A stretch of 61,895 nucleotides of DNA, from positions 1 to 61,895 of the forward strand of contig ONKL01000008.1 of the NCBI GenBank assembly GCA_900318395.1. Reading direction: 5' to 3'. Of this stretch, positions 7,815-16,386 are shown one piece after another (position 1 is the stretch's first letter; each line of letters begins with the position of its first letter). This DNA comes from an uncultured Prevotella sp. GTDB lineage: Bacteria; Bacteroidota; Bacteroidia; Bacteroidales; Bacteroidaceae. Under the pieces are notes generated by a model. That model did no database searches, was not told the origin of the DNA, and saw only the letters and a program-made list of their open reading frames with translations. The position numbers and the translations under genes are program-made.

Positions 7815-10169
7815 TCAGGCGGTGAAGCCCGTCACGACGTGGCGACGGGACTTCAGGCCGATAGCTTTAGGATTGAATCGCTCGAAGGCCTTCGTGATAT
7901 CGGAGGCTTCGATGCGTTGGTAGTCGGTACAGCGGGTGGAGAAGATACGGTCGGCCATAGCGGGGATGACCCCATTATGAACGAACTGATCTATCCAACG
8001 GGCATTGCCGAAGTTGGGCATCTTCTGTCCCAGGGTCAGTCCGATGGCTTTCTGCATCTCTGCATCTGCCTCGTCGGAGAGGTTGTACTCCTCGCGCTCA
8101 ATCAGCTTTCGGGCAATCTCCATCAGTTGCTCTGCCGAGTAGTCCTCGAACTGATAACGGAAGGGGAAACGCCCAGAGAGTCCTGGGTTGATGGCGAGCA
8201 TGGCATCCATCTCCTTGGGATAGCCCGCAAAGACGATGAGCATATCGGGATTGGGCTGCGTGAGTACGGTGAGCAGTGAGTCAAGTACGCGGCGTCCGAA
8301 ATCCTTGTTATCGTCAGTACCCGTGTAGAGCGTGTAGGCCTCATCGACGAAGAGCACATTGCCCTTGGCCTCCTCGAGAATTACCTTCATGTTCTCTTCG
8401 GTCTGACCGATGTACTGGCCTACCAGTCGGGTACGGTCTACGGCAATCACCTCACCTTTGGAGAGGAGCCCGAGGGCATGGTAGAGTTTGCCGAGTTGAC
8501 GGGCGACCGTGGTCTTTCCAGTTCCAGGATTACCCGTGAAGATAGAGTGGAACACCAGGTTCCCATTTACCTTGAGACCACGACGGCGACGCTCCAGCGA
8601 GAGGCGCGTCTGATTGGCCATCGTCATAATCCCTTGCTTCACGCTGTCGAGTCCGATCATGGCATTGAGTTCGCGCATGCTTTCCTCAAAAGCCGAGCCA
8701 GTGGCAGTCAGTTTATCGAAGGGGATATCACCCTCACTAAGCAAGGTGGTCTCGTAGTTTTCCATCAGAGGCATTGCGCGCTCGAGATAGCGGGGCATGA
8801 TCTCGTCGGCAATGAATCGGCGGATGTCGCTGAGTGTCCAGTTGGTCAGCGCCCCCTGTTCCCACCCTTGGAGAATGGTCTGCGAGAGTTTGTTTCTCAC
8901 CACCATGTCGGACTCTAAGTTCTCTTTCCTCAATTCGTCGAAGAAGGCCTGCACCAGTTCAAAGGCGGTGTAGGGTTCCTGTTCGACATAACTGTTGGTA
9001 GTGAAGAACTGTCGGAGCGAAGGAAACAGGTTCAAGAGTTCGTCGATCTCCTGACGTGTTCCACAGAGCCAGAGGAGGGTACTGCCGTTGGACTCACGTA
9101 TCCGATCCAGGATCTTCCTCATGCAGAGCTTCCCATTGGAGGTTGCCAACTCGTTGAGATGAGTCAGACAGAGTACTTTCCTGTCAGCCTCGCTCAACAG
9201 TTCTGTCAGAGGCTCGAAGGGATTGGATCGAGAGAGGTCGAAGAGCGTAGAGCAATCGACGTGGCTGAAACCATAGTCGAAGGCTACCAGGCTTTGGAAG
9301 GCTCTCACGACCTCAGGCGTCAGGTCGTTGTTGCGTGTGCAGATGAGATAATTCTCATTCGTAGAGAGCGCTTTCTGTCCTACATCCTTCCTGAACTCAT
9401 TGAAAAGGAGCAGGTGTCGCACGTTCATCACTCTCCGACGGAACTGAGCCATGCCTGGTTGTCCTGCCAAATAGCTCCAGCCAGAATCGGAGGTCTGAAG
9501 GCAGGAGGTCATCGTATGCTCAACACCAGAGTATAGGCATAGCTCGGGTTCTCCACTTGAAACGTTTAGACGGTCATCGAGTGAGAAATCTATTCGTTGC
9601 AACGTGTCGTCGAGTTCATCGTGAACGAATAAGACATACTTTCCAGGGAGCCAGATTTTCTGGCAGGGGATCACGTCGGTGAACTTGTGCATGCAACCCC
9701 TTTTCTCGTTTTTCACACTTACGCACATCGGGTAGTAAGTGTCGGTATAAATAAAGCAGGTGAATTGGTGTCTTTTCAAGTTCACACCACGTTTCGCCCT
9801 TAGAGTTACGGCTATGGATCCCTCGTTATACAATCCATCATTGCAGCCGGGCAACACATCCACTTCAATGGATGCCACATCGTCGAGGTAGTTGTGATCT
9901 TCATGGTTTAAAGTCATCATGCCCTCAGCCACCTTGTCGCTTATCTCCTTGGGGAAAGGAAGTTCGGGTTCAACTGGCGTTGGTTCATCGTCACTGTCGA
10001 GTGCGTCGTCAATGAACTGTTTCAGTAATAACTCAAATTCTTCGTCTGTCTGATGCTTCTGATCTTTCTGCATAAGAATAAATAAGGTTTCTAAAACGTC
10101 TAAAATAGTTGATGTAAGCCTTTCGGTAAAAAGGCGCGAGAGGTATTTGGGCAACAGCCGCAGGGCCAT
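7815..10169 (-). CDS. Large AAA+ ATPase of the CbxX/CfxQ type
   Basis: Up to 784 residues. The C-terminal ~270 residues form a complete AAA+ module of the CbxX/CfxQ (ESX EccA-like) clade: MIGLDSVKQGI linker, Walker A GNPGTGKTT (about residue 543), Walker B VLFVDEAYTL (about 606), then LSGRFPFRYQFEDYSAEQL with the arginine region and the lid. The middle contains LLWLCGTRQEIDELLNLFPS and a lid-like helix, suggesting a second, degenerate AAA domain without Walker motifs. The N-terminal third is acidic and unassigned. Start is uncertain: ATG 10169, or ATG 10073 giving MQKDQKHQTDEEFELLLK and 752 residues. Members act as remodelling ATPases; partner unknown. Divergent from topB. Confidence 0.75.
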   Translation of the reverse strand: MALRLLPKYLSRLFTERLTSTILDVLETLFILMQKDQKHQTDEEFELLLKQFIDDALDSDDEPTPVEPELPFPKEISDKVAEGMMTLNHEDHNYLDDVASIEVDVLPGCNDGLYNEGSIAVTLRAKRGVNLKRHQFTCFIYTDTYYPMCVSVKNEKRGCMHKFTDVIPCQKIWLPGKYVLFVHDELDDTLQRIDFSLDDRLNVSSGEPELCLYSGVEHTMTSCLQTSDSGWSYLAGQPGMAQFRRRVMNVRHLLLFNEFRKDVGQKALSTNENYLICTRNNDLTPEVVRAFQSLVAFDYGFSHVDCSTLFDLSRSNPFEPLTELLSEADRKVLCLTHLNELATSNGKLCMRKILDRIRESNGSTLLWLCGTRQEIDELLNLFPSLRQFFTTNSYVEQEPYTAFELVQAFFDELRKENLESDMVVRNKLSQTILQGWEQGALTNWTLSDIRRFIADEIMPRYLERAMPLMENYETTLLSEGDIPFDKLTATGSAFEESMRELNAMIGLDSVKQGIMTMANQTRLSLERRRRGLKVNGNLVFHSIFTGNPGTGKTTVARQLGKLYHALGLLSKGEVIAVDRTRLVGQYIGQTEENMKVILEEAKGNVLFVDEAYTLYTGTDDNKDFGRRVLDSLLTVLTQPNPDMLIVFAGYPKEMDAMLAINPGLSGRFPFRYQFEDYSAEQLMEIARKLIEREEYNLSDEADAEMQKAIGLTLGQKMPNFGNARWIDQFVHNGVIPAMADRIFSTRCTDYQRIEASDITKAFERFNPKAIGLKSRRHVVTGFTA

Positions 10170-10507
10170 TGTCCAGTAAGGTTCACAGAGAAATACTCGA
10201 AATCTCTATCACAAAACGTTGTTGTGTGCCAATAAGTCAAAGAGCGTACGATCCCGCTGGCCTTTTACAGCCAGTGCATACTAAATGATACTGAGTTTTG
10301 TGATAAATGTTACTTGATTGTCATGCTTTCTTTTTGATTTTTCGAGTGCAAATATAAGCATAAAATCCGTTTCCCTCCAAGAGAATATCTGGATTTTTAT
10401 GCTGCAAATATGATATTTAACACATTCTCGTGGATAAAATAAATAAGTACACGCGACAAATGAACCGAGAGTTAGAAGGTAGGCGCATTCGGATTTTCCC
10501 AAATAAA
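10170..10507. other. Intergenic region between the AAA+ gene and topB
   Basis: About 340 bp with no credible gene. It holds a small stem (CTGGC 10257-10261 with GCCAG 10270-10274) and a minus-strand TATATTTG at 10356-10349 that could be the -7 box of the AAA+ gene, which would give it a long leader. Confidence 0.4.
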
Positions 10508-10539
10508 TTTGGAAAATCACTCACTTATTCGTACCTTTG
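10508..10539 (+). promoter_or_regulatory. topB promoter giving a near-leaderless transcript
   Basis: TTTG at 10508-10511, 20-bp spacer, TACCTTTG at 10532-10539. The topB ATG is at 10548, only 8 bp after the -7 box, so the transcript would begin within a few bases of the start codon. Confidence 0.7.
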
Positions 10540-10547
10540 CAGGCCGT

Positions 10548-12485
10548 ATGATAGTATGTATAGCAGAGAAACCCAGTGTGGCGAGGGATATCGCACGGAT
10601 TATCGGGGCGACAAGTTCACACGACGGGTATATGGAAGGAAATGGTTATCAGGTGACCTGGACATTCGGCCACTTGTGTACACTCAAGGAGCCTGGCGAC
10701 TACACCCAGGCCTGGAAGCCATGGGCACTGACACAGCTGCCAATGGTGCCTCAGCGATTCGGCATCAAGCTGATCGAGGACAGTGGCATCAAGAAGCAGT
10801 TTGCCACCATCGAACGCCTGATGCAGGCAGCCGATGGTATCGTGAACTGTGGTGACGCCGGGCAGGAGGGTGAGCTCATCCAGCGATGGGTGATGCAGAA
10901 AGCACAGGCCACTTGTCCCGTAAAGCGCCTCTGGATCTCGTCGATGACTGACGAGGCCATCCGTGAGGGGTTTGCGAACCTGAAGGATCAGGCCGACTAT
11001 CAGCCGCTATACCTCGCAGGACTCTCGCGCGCTATCGGCGACTGGCTGCTGGGTATGAATGCCACACGCCTCTACACACTGAAATACGGCCAGAACAGGC
11101 AGGTGCTCTCGATCGGACGCGTGCAGACCCCTACCCTCGCACTGATCGTGAACCGTCAGAAGGAGATCGAGAACTTCAAGCCCGAGCCTTACTGGGTATT
11201 GGCTACCGTCTATCGCGACACAACCTTTACGGCCACCAAAGGAAAATTCACCTCGAAGGAAGAGGGCGAAAAGGCCTTCGCTACCATCGAGGGCAAACCC
11301 TTCACAGTGACGAAAGTGGAGAAGAAGGAGGGCAAGGAGCAGCCGCCTCAGCTCTACGACCTCACCTCGCTGCAAGTGGACTGCAACCGTAAGTTCGCCT
11401 TCTCAGCAGAGATGACACTGAACCTGATCCAAAGTCTCTACGAAAAGAAATACACCACCTATCCACGCGTGGACACCCAATACCTATCGGACGACATCTA
11501 TCCCAAATGCGGACAGACGCTCAACGGGCTCTATCAGACGAAATTCGCAGGCATTGCACCCTATGCAGAGCTGATCAAGCCCATCGGTGGCAAGCCACTG
11601 AAGAAATCGAAGCGCGTCTTCGACACCTCGAAAGTGACCGACCACCATGCCATCATCCCCACGGGAGTCATCCCACAGAATCTGAGCGATGCCGAACGGA
11701 AAGTGTTCGACCTCGTAGCCCGCAGATTCATCGCCGTGTTCCTGCCCGACTGCAAGTTCTCGACGACGACTGTGCTTGGAGAAGTCATAGGCGAACCTAA
11801 GGAGGATTTAGGAGATCCTAAAATCGAATTCAAGGTGACGGGCAAAGAGATCCTCGATCCGGGATGGCGCGTGGTCTATGGGAAAGAGAAAGAAGAAGAT
11901 CAAGCAGAGACAGAGGCTCCCTCGCCTTCGGAGAGTGCTGGGACTGAGGTTTCTGAGAAGGCAGGAGGTGAGGTACAGCTGCCTACCTTCGTGAAGGGTG
12001 AATCGGGCGACCACAAGCCGACACTCACAGAGAAATGGACCACTCCCCCACCTTATTATAACGAGGCCTCGTTGCTGAGGGCGATGGAGACAGCCGGTAA
12101 ATTCGTGGAGGATGAGACACTGCGGGCTGCTATGAAGGAGAACGGCATCGGACGTCCATCATCGCGTGCAGGCATCATTGAGACCCTCTTCAAACGTCAC
12201 TATATCAAGCGCGACCGCAAGCGACTTATCGCCACGCCTACGGGTATCGAACTGATCGACCTCATCCGCGAGGAACTGCTGAAAAGCTGTGAGCTGACAG
12301 GTATCTGGGAGAAGAAGCTGCGCGACATCGAGCATCAGAAATACGACCCCAAACAATTCATCGACGAACTGAAGCAGCAGGTGGCCGACATCGTACACGA
12401 AGTGATGGCCGACCCCAGCAACCGTCGTGTGACCGTATTGAGCGATGCCGAACTGAAGAAGCTAAAATCGCCCAAGAAACAATAA
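10548..12485 (+). CDS. topB: DNA topoisomerase III (type IA)
   Basis: A 645-residue type IA topoisomerase that relaxes and decatenates DNA by single-strand passage. ATG 10548 is chosen because MIVCIAEKPSVARDIARII is the conserved Toprim start and the promoter box lies just before it. The Toprim acidic site is NCGDAGQEGELIQR, the form usual in Bacteroidota. The catalytic tyrosine lies in TTYPRVDTQYLS and the late core motif is ENGIGRPSSRAG. An acidic insert (KEEDQAETEAPSPSE) interrupts the region before the final core segment. No zinc-finger tail is present. The PorE-like lipoprotein follows 31 bp downstream on the same strand. Confidence 0.95.
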   Translation: MIVCIAEKPSVARDIARIIGATSSHDGYMEGNGYQVTWTFGHLCTLKEPGDYTQAWKPWALTQLPMVPQRFGIKLIEDSGIKKQFATIERLMQAADGIVNCGDAGQEGELIQRWVMQKAQATCPVKRLWISSMTDEAIREGFANLKDQADYQPLYLAGLSRAIGDWLLGMNATRLYTLKYGQNRQVLSIGRVQTPTLALIVNRQKEIENFKPEPYWVLATVYRDTTFTATKGKFTSKEEGEKAFATIEGKPFTVTKVEKKEGKEQPPQLYDLTSLQVDCNRKFAFSAEMTLNLIQSLYEKKYTTYPRVDTQYLSDDIYPKCGQTLNGLYQTKFAGIAPYAELIKPIGGKPLKKSKRVFDTSKVTDHHAIIPTGVIPQNLSDAERKVFDLVARRFIAVFLPDCKFSTTTVLGEVIGEPKEDLGDPKIEFKVTGKEILDPGWRVVYGKEKEEDQAETEAPSPSESAGTEVSEKAGGEVQLPTFVKGESGDHKPTLTEKWTTPPPYYNEASLLRAMETAGKFVEDETLRAAMKENGIGRPSSRAGIIETLFKRHYIKRDRKRLIATPTGIELIDLIREELLKSCELTGIWEKKLRDIEHQKYDPKQFIDELKQQVADIVHEVMADPSNRRVTVLSDAELKKLKSPKKQ

Positions 12486-12516
12486 AACAGTGCGCCATAT
12501 CGTTATTAATAATGGT

Positions 12517-14547
12517 ATGCGAAAAATATCCATCATAGCGTTCACCATCGTCTGCGCCCTGCTGCTCGTCAGCTGCGGAGCAGATCAGGCTATGAAGAAA
12601 GGCGACAAGTTCTTTGCCGTCGGAGAATACTATGACGCTGCAGAGCAATACCGCAAGGCCTACACCCAGACACCTTCGAAAGAACGGAAGACGCGTGGTG
12701 AGCGCGCCTTGAAACTCGCAGAATGCTATCGGCGCATCAATATGACCAACAAGGCCATCGCCGCCTATAGCAACGCCGTGCGCTATAAGCAGGCCGACTC
12801 GCTGACTCAATTCTATCTGGGACAGCTACACATGAGAAACGGCAACTACAAGGAAGCTGAGAAACACTTCAAGATGGCTACCGACTCACTGCCTATGAAC
12901 GATGAGCACTGGAAGCTGGCAGAGAACGGACTGAAATCGGCTCGGATGGCAAACCAATGGCGGAAAGAAGGATCGGCCTACACCGTGAAGCGGATGGACA
13001 TCTTCAATTCACGACGAGATGACTATTCACCCATGTTGGGAGGCGACGAGTACAACCAACTCTACTTCACCTCCACACGCAATCAAGCACAGGGCGATGA
13101 ATATAGTGGTATTACGGGTGCAAAGGCTGCCGACATCTTCATGTCGCAGAAAGACGACAAGGGGAAATGGGGCAAGCCCCAAAGTATCGACTCGGAACTG
13201 AACAGCAGCTTCGACGAAGGTGCCTGTTGCTTTGAACCCGACGGGAAGACGATGTATCTGACACTGTGTAAGACTGACGCCAACTATCCGCGCTATGCGA
13301 CCATCGCCGTATCCTACCGATCGGATGCTGCCTGGGGAAAGCCCAGGGAACTCACCATCTCGAAAGACACGCTCTACAGCTATGCCCATCCCGCCGTCAG
13401 TCCTGACGGTGAATGGCTCTACTTCGTGAGCGATATGCCAGGAGGTATGGGAGGGCTCGACATCTGGCGCTGCCGCCTGCTGAGTCATGGAGAGCCTGGT
13501 GCTGTAGAGAATCTGGGCGAACCCGTCAATACCGCTGGCGACGAGATGTTCCCCACGTTCCGTCCCAATGGCGACCTTTACTTCTCGAGCAACGGTCACC
13601 CGGGCATGGGAGGACTGGATATCTTCATCTACAAAAACAGGCAACTGGAGCATCTCGGATTTCCCATCAACTCGCAGGGCGACGACTTCGGAATGACCTT
13701 CGAAGGCAAGAAGAATCAGGGTTACTTCTGTTCGAGTCGTGGCGACAATCGAGGCAACGACCACATCTACAGCTTCTATAATCCCGAGATCATACAGACC
13801 GTCAAAGGCTGGGTTTACGAGCAGGACGGCTATGAACTCACAGCGGCACAAGTTTATATGGTGGGCAACGACGGTACGAACCTGAAGCTCAGCGTTCGTG
13901 GCGACGGCTCATTCACACAGGAGATCAAACCTGGTGTGGACTATGTATTCCTTGGTACCTGTAAGGGATTTCTGAACCATCAAGAGGAACTGCGCGTAGA
14001 GCCAGCCATGAAATCTGAGGAATACACCCTGCAGTTCCCTCTGGCGAATATCTCTGCACCTGTACTCATCGAGAATATCTTCTACGACTTCAACAAAGCC
14101 ACGCTGCGCCCTGAATCTGCTACAGCCCTCGACGAACTGGTAGGCCTGCTGAACGAGAATCCCAATATCACGATCGAACTCTCAGCCCATACCGACAGTC
14201 GTGGTTCGGATCAGTATAACGAGCGCCTGTCGCAACAGCGCGCAGAGAGTGTGGTCAGATATCTGATTGACCACGGAATTGCCGCCGACCGCTTGACGCC
14301 AAAAGGCTACGGCGAGGGCATGCCGAAGAAGATCAAGCGTAAGGTGGCAGAACAATATCCGTTCCTCAAGGAGGGCGATGTGCTATCAGAAGCCTTTATC
14401 ACCACGCTCCCTGAGGAACAGCAGGAACAGTGTCACCAACTCAACAGGCGCACAGAGTTCAGAGTGCTGCGGACAACTTATGGCCTATTCGATAAGGAAG
14501 GTAAATTAATACAAAGGCCACCAGCAGCGCAAGAGCCATCGGATTGA
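12517..14547 (+). CDS. PorE-like OmpA-family lipoprotein (TPR, PD40 propeller, OmpA C-terminal domain)
   Basis: ATG 12517 gives a lipoprotein signal ending at LLLVSC, so the start is placed there and not at the in-frame GTG 12490. Domain order in 676 residues: lipobox; TPR repeats (about 25-140: KGDKFFAVGEYYDAAEQYRK, AIAAYSNAV, GNYKEAEKHF); PD40/WD40-like propeller (about 155-420: DDYSPMLGGDEYNQLYFTS, SPDGEWLYFVSD, GGMGGLDIW); a carboxypeptidase-regulatory-like domain (about 425-510); and an OmpA peptidoglycan-binding domain (IFYDFNKATLRPES, LSAHTDSRGSDQYNERLSQQ). This is the architecture described for Porphyromonas PorE, which anchors the type IX secretion machine to peptidoglycan. Other Bacteroidota paralogs share it, so the role is inferred. 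Its last 89 bp overlap a convergent gene. Confidence 0.8.
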   Translation: MRKISIIAFTIVCALLLVSCGADQAMKKGDKFFAVGEYYDAAEQYRKAYTQTPSKERKTRGERALKLAECYRRINMTNKAIAAYSNAVRYKQADSLTQFYLGQLHMRNGNYKEAEKHFKMATDSLPMNDEHWKLAENGLKSARMANQWRKEGSAYTVKRMDIFNSRRDDYSPMLGGDEYNQLYFTSTRNQAQGDEYSGITGAKAADIFMSQKDDKGKWGKPQSIDSELNSSFDEGACCFEPDGKTMYLTLCKTDANYPRYATIAVSYRSDAAWGKPRELTISKDTLYSYAHPAVSPDGEWLYFVSDMPGGMGGLDIWRCRLLSHGEPGAVENLGEPVNTAGDEMFPTFRPNGDLYFSSNGHPGMGGLDIFIYKNRQLEHLGFPINSQGDDFGMTFEGKKNQGYFCSSRGDNRGNDHIYSFYNPEIIQTVKGWVYEQDGYELTAAQVYMVGNDGTNLKLSVRGDGSFTQEIKPGVDYVFLGTCKGFLNHQEELRVEPAMKSEEYTLQFPLANISAPVLIENIFYDFNKATLRPESATALDELVGLLNENPNITIELSAHTDSRGSDQYNERLSQQRAESVVRYLIDHGIAADRLTPKGYGEGMPKKIKRKVAEQYPFLKEGDVLSEAFITTLPEEQQEQCHQLNRRTEFRVLRTTYGLFDKEGKLIQRPPAAQEPSD

Positions 14548-14854
14548 TGGGAACAGGAATCTCGGCTGTCGGAGCCGTTACCATCAGTACTTCAAGCCAC
14601 CCCAGCATCATGCGCAGGCCGCCTACGAACAAGCCCTGCAACGTATGCCAGCCGCCGAACATGTAGAACAACGTCAAGGCTACCACGATACAGAACAATG
14701 TCCACAACTGAGACATGCGATGTGCAGTCAGCAGTTTACGCTCGGGCAGGCTCTGCATCACCCGCTCTGTGAAACCATGATCTTCAATCTGCTGCTGGGC
14801 AGCCTGATTGAAGAATTTCTCTATCATCATATCGTCTCTATCTGTCATAGCCAT
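14459..14854 (-). CDS. Small two-helix membrane protein after an ECF sigma factor (DUF5056-like)
   Basis: A 131-residue protein with a soluble N-terminal helical part (MIEKFFNQAAQQQIEDHGFT, RVMQSLPERK) and two or three hydrophobic segments (LWTLFCIVVALTLFYMFGGW, ALALLVAFVLIYL). It starts 17 bp inside the sigma gene. A short acidic N-terminus plus membrane segments directly behind an ECF sigma gene suggests an anti-sigma or associated membrane regulator; this is inferred from context. It resembles Bacteroidota DUF5056 proteins as I remember them. Its 3' end overlaps the PorE-like gene by 89 bp on the opposite strand. Confidence 0.65.
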   Translation of the reverse strand: MAMTDRDDMMIEKFFNQAAQQQIEDHGFTERVMQSLPERKLLTAHRMSQLWTLFCIVVALTLFYMFGGWHTLQGLFVGGLRMMLGWLEVLMVTAPTAEIPVPINPMALALLVAFVLIYLPYRIGHKLSAAL

Positions 14855-15377
14855 TCTGCTTTAAATAGTTTGCCATTTTCTCTTTACCTCGTCGCAGATG
14901 CGACTTCACCGTATTTTCCGCTATTCCCGTGATCTTACTGATCTGGTCGATGGGATAGCCGTCGATGAGTTGGAGGGTGATACACATACGTTCATCAGGC
15001 TTCAGCAGCGCTAAGGCTGCGTAGATATCCATCTTCAGGTTTTCATTGGCAGAAGCCGTCTGACGAGCCACAGCCACCGAGGTATCCACATCCTCTGTAG
15101 GGCGGCGGGAGCGCACCTCATCGTAGAACACATTGTAGGCAATACGCATGAGCCACGTTGAGAAGCTCGACATCGCACGAAACTTCGAGATGTTCACGTA
15201 AGCCTTGATGAATGTCTCTTGTGCCAGATCATCGCTGAGTTGCTCGTCTCCCAACGTCTGATTCAGGAAGAATCGACGCACAGGTGACTGATACTTCCTG
15301 ACAAGCTGGTCGAACGCCTTCTTGTTGTGGAATACCGCCACCTGCGTTACGAGAGAGATATCACTCAGATCTGCCAT
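14838..15377 (-). CDS. ECF-family RNA polymerase sigma factor
   Basis: A 179-residue sigma-70 family factor. Region 2 is visible as AFDQLVRKYQSPVRRFF... DDLAQETFIKAYVNISKFR... FSTWLMRIAYN. Region 4 is visible as LALLKPDERMCITLQLIDGY and KITGIAENTVKSHLRRGKEK (helix-turn-helix). ATG 15377 is preferred over the GTG 15380. The gene follows pspC, with a heptad-repeat spacer just before its start. Conserved operon order is DUF6249, PspC, sigma, membrane protein. A link to T9SS regulation is possible because the PorE-like gene is adjacent and Porphyromonas uses an ECF factor (SigP), but that is inference. Confidence 0.9.
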   Translation of the reverse strand: MADLSDISLVTQVAVFHNKKAFDQLVRKYQSPVRRFFLNQTLGDEQLSDDLAQETFIKAYVNISKFRAMSSFSTWLMRIAYNVFYDEVRSRRPTEDVDTSVAVARQTASANENLKMDIYAALALLKPDERMCITLQLIDGYPIDQISKITGIAENTVKSHLRRGKEKMANYLKQNGYDR

Positions 15378-15398
15378 CACTCCTCACTCCTCACTTCT
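15378..15398. repeat. Heptad tandem repeat at the pspC/sigma junction
   Basis: Three 7-bp units (CACTCCT, CACTCCT, CACTTCT). They include the pspC stop codon and fill the spacer to the sigma start. Confidence 0.8.
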
Positions 15399-15591
15399 GA
15401 TCAATCAAGTTCTTCTCCGGCATGACGATCCACAGCACGAAGTAGAAGATCAGTCCGCTGAAGGCTGTAAAGAGCGTCAGAAAAGCATAAGCGATTCTTA
15501 CCAAAACGGGGTCAAAATCCAGATACTCGGCGATACCACCGCAAACCCCTGCCCATACTCTGTCATTAGAGCGCATCAATCTTTTTGTCAT
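15391..15591 (-). CDS. PspC-domain membrane protein
   Basis: A 66-residue single PspC domain: RSNDRVWAGVCGGIAEYLDF, then DPVLVRIAYAFLTLFTAFSG and a hydrophobic FYFVLWIVMPEKN. In enterobacteria PspC works in envelope-stress sensing; small stand-alone PspC proteins in Bacteroidota are of unknown role. It overlaps the DUF6249-like gene by 4 bp and precedes the ECF sigma gene, so an envelope-stress function of the operon is plausible. Confidence 0.85.
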   Translation of the reverse strand: MTKRLMRSNDRVWAGVCGGIAEYLDFDPVLVRIAYAFLTLFTAFSGLIFYFVLWIVMPEKNLIDQK

Positions 15592-16280
15592 AACTCTGTA
15601 TTATTTAAATGGTTGTTGTCACTATTGTTGATTGTCTGATTCACCTGAGAGTCGTATTCCGTGTTCCTCGCCTGTCGCGCGATATACCATTTGCCGAGTC
15701 CGATGAAGAATACGAGCGCGCCTATGCCAAAGCCTGTAGTACCTGCGACGATACCGAGGAAGATAGCCAAGCCTACGCCTGTGAACATCTGTCGGAGTCC
15801 TTTCTGATAGTCATCACTGTTCTCACGGGCTTCCTCTTTCAAGAGCTGCTCAGGTATCGGCTGTCCTTTTTCCATTGCCATCTGAGCCAGTTTGAGTCGT
15901 TCCTTGCGATTCCTGTTGATGAAATAGACCACAGCGATGATGATAATGATTGGGAAGAGCACGAACAGGATGAAAAGTGTACCCAGAACAATGCTAATTC
16001 CCATAATCTCATTCCTGCCGATATTGCTGAACACCTCATTCATCATGCCATGGAAATCCTCGTCGGACAGCGTGACATTGACACTTCTACGAGTAGCATA
16101 ACCGCCACTATACGTCGTGTCGCTAGCTGTCGTGTCAGAAAAGGCTTCGATTGCGTCAGGATTGTTTTTCGTAGAATCCACCTGCTCCGTACGAGGCGTA
16201 TGGCGGTGGTTCTGTGCTACTGCATCAGCATTCAAGCTGAGCGAGAGCATCATTGCGATTGCGATTAAATACTGTTTCAT
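15588..16280 (-). CDS. DUF6249-like membrane protein, first gene of the ECF sigma operon
   Basis: 230 residues. A signal peptide (MKQYLIAIAMMLSLSLNADA, then VAQ) is followed by a low-complexity Thr/Ser/Asp region and one strong hydrophobic segment (ISIVLGTLFILFVLFPIIII). A basic stretch NRNRKERLKLAQMAMEKGQP IPEQLL comes next, then two more hydrophobic segments. The pattern membrane segment-RKERxxLAxxAxEKGxxIPE is typical of DUF6249 proteins, which I recall sitting next to ECF sigma factors in Bacteroidota. Function unknown. Confidence 0.7.
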   Translation of the reverse strand: MKQYLIAIAMMLSLSLNADAVAQNHRHTPRTEQVDSTKNNPDAIEAFSDTTASDTTYSGGYATRRSVNVTLSDEDFHGMMNEVFSNIGRNEIMGISIVLGTLFILFVLFPIIIIIAVVYFINRNRKERLKLAQMAMEKGQPIPEQLLKEEARENSDDYQKGLRQMFTGVGLAIFLGIVAGTTGFGIGALVFFIGLGKWYIARQARNTEYDSQVNQTINNSDNNHLNNTEL

Positions 16281-16368
16281 ATCTTTCTAAATTTTGATTT
16301 CTACGCCTATTTGACGTAACAAATCATAAATTAGTTGCAAAGTTAGTTATTTTTTCCCATATTTTTTA

Positions 16369-16376
16369 TAACTTTG
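16369..16376 (+). promoter_or_regulatory. -7 box of the rRNA methyltransferase gene
   Basis: TAACTTTG at 16369-16376, 10 bp before the ATG at 16387; another very short leader. No convincing -33 TTTG seen. Confidence 0.5.
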
Positions 16377-16386
16377 CGCAGAAAAT

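Noticed and set aside
7815-10169. AAA+ protein as the T6SS ClpV ATPase
   Set aside because: It has a single intact CbxX/CfxQ-type module at the C-terminus, not the double ClpB/ClpV arrangement, and lies 9 kb from the cassette on the other strand.
12490-12516. GTG 12490 as the start of the PorE-like gene
   Set aside because: It would put nine residues before the lipoprotein signal; ATG 12517 gives a standard signal with lipobox.
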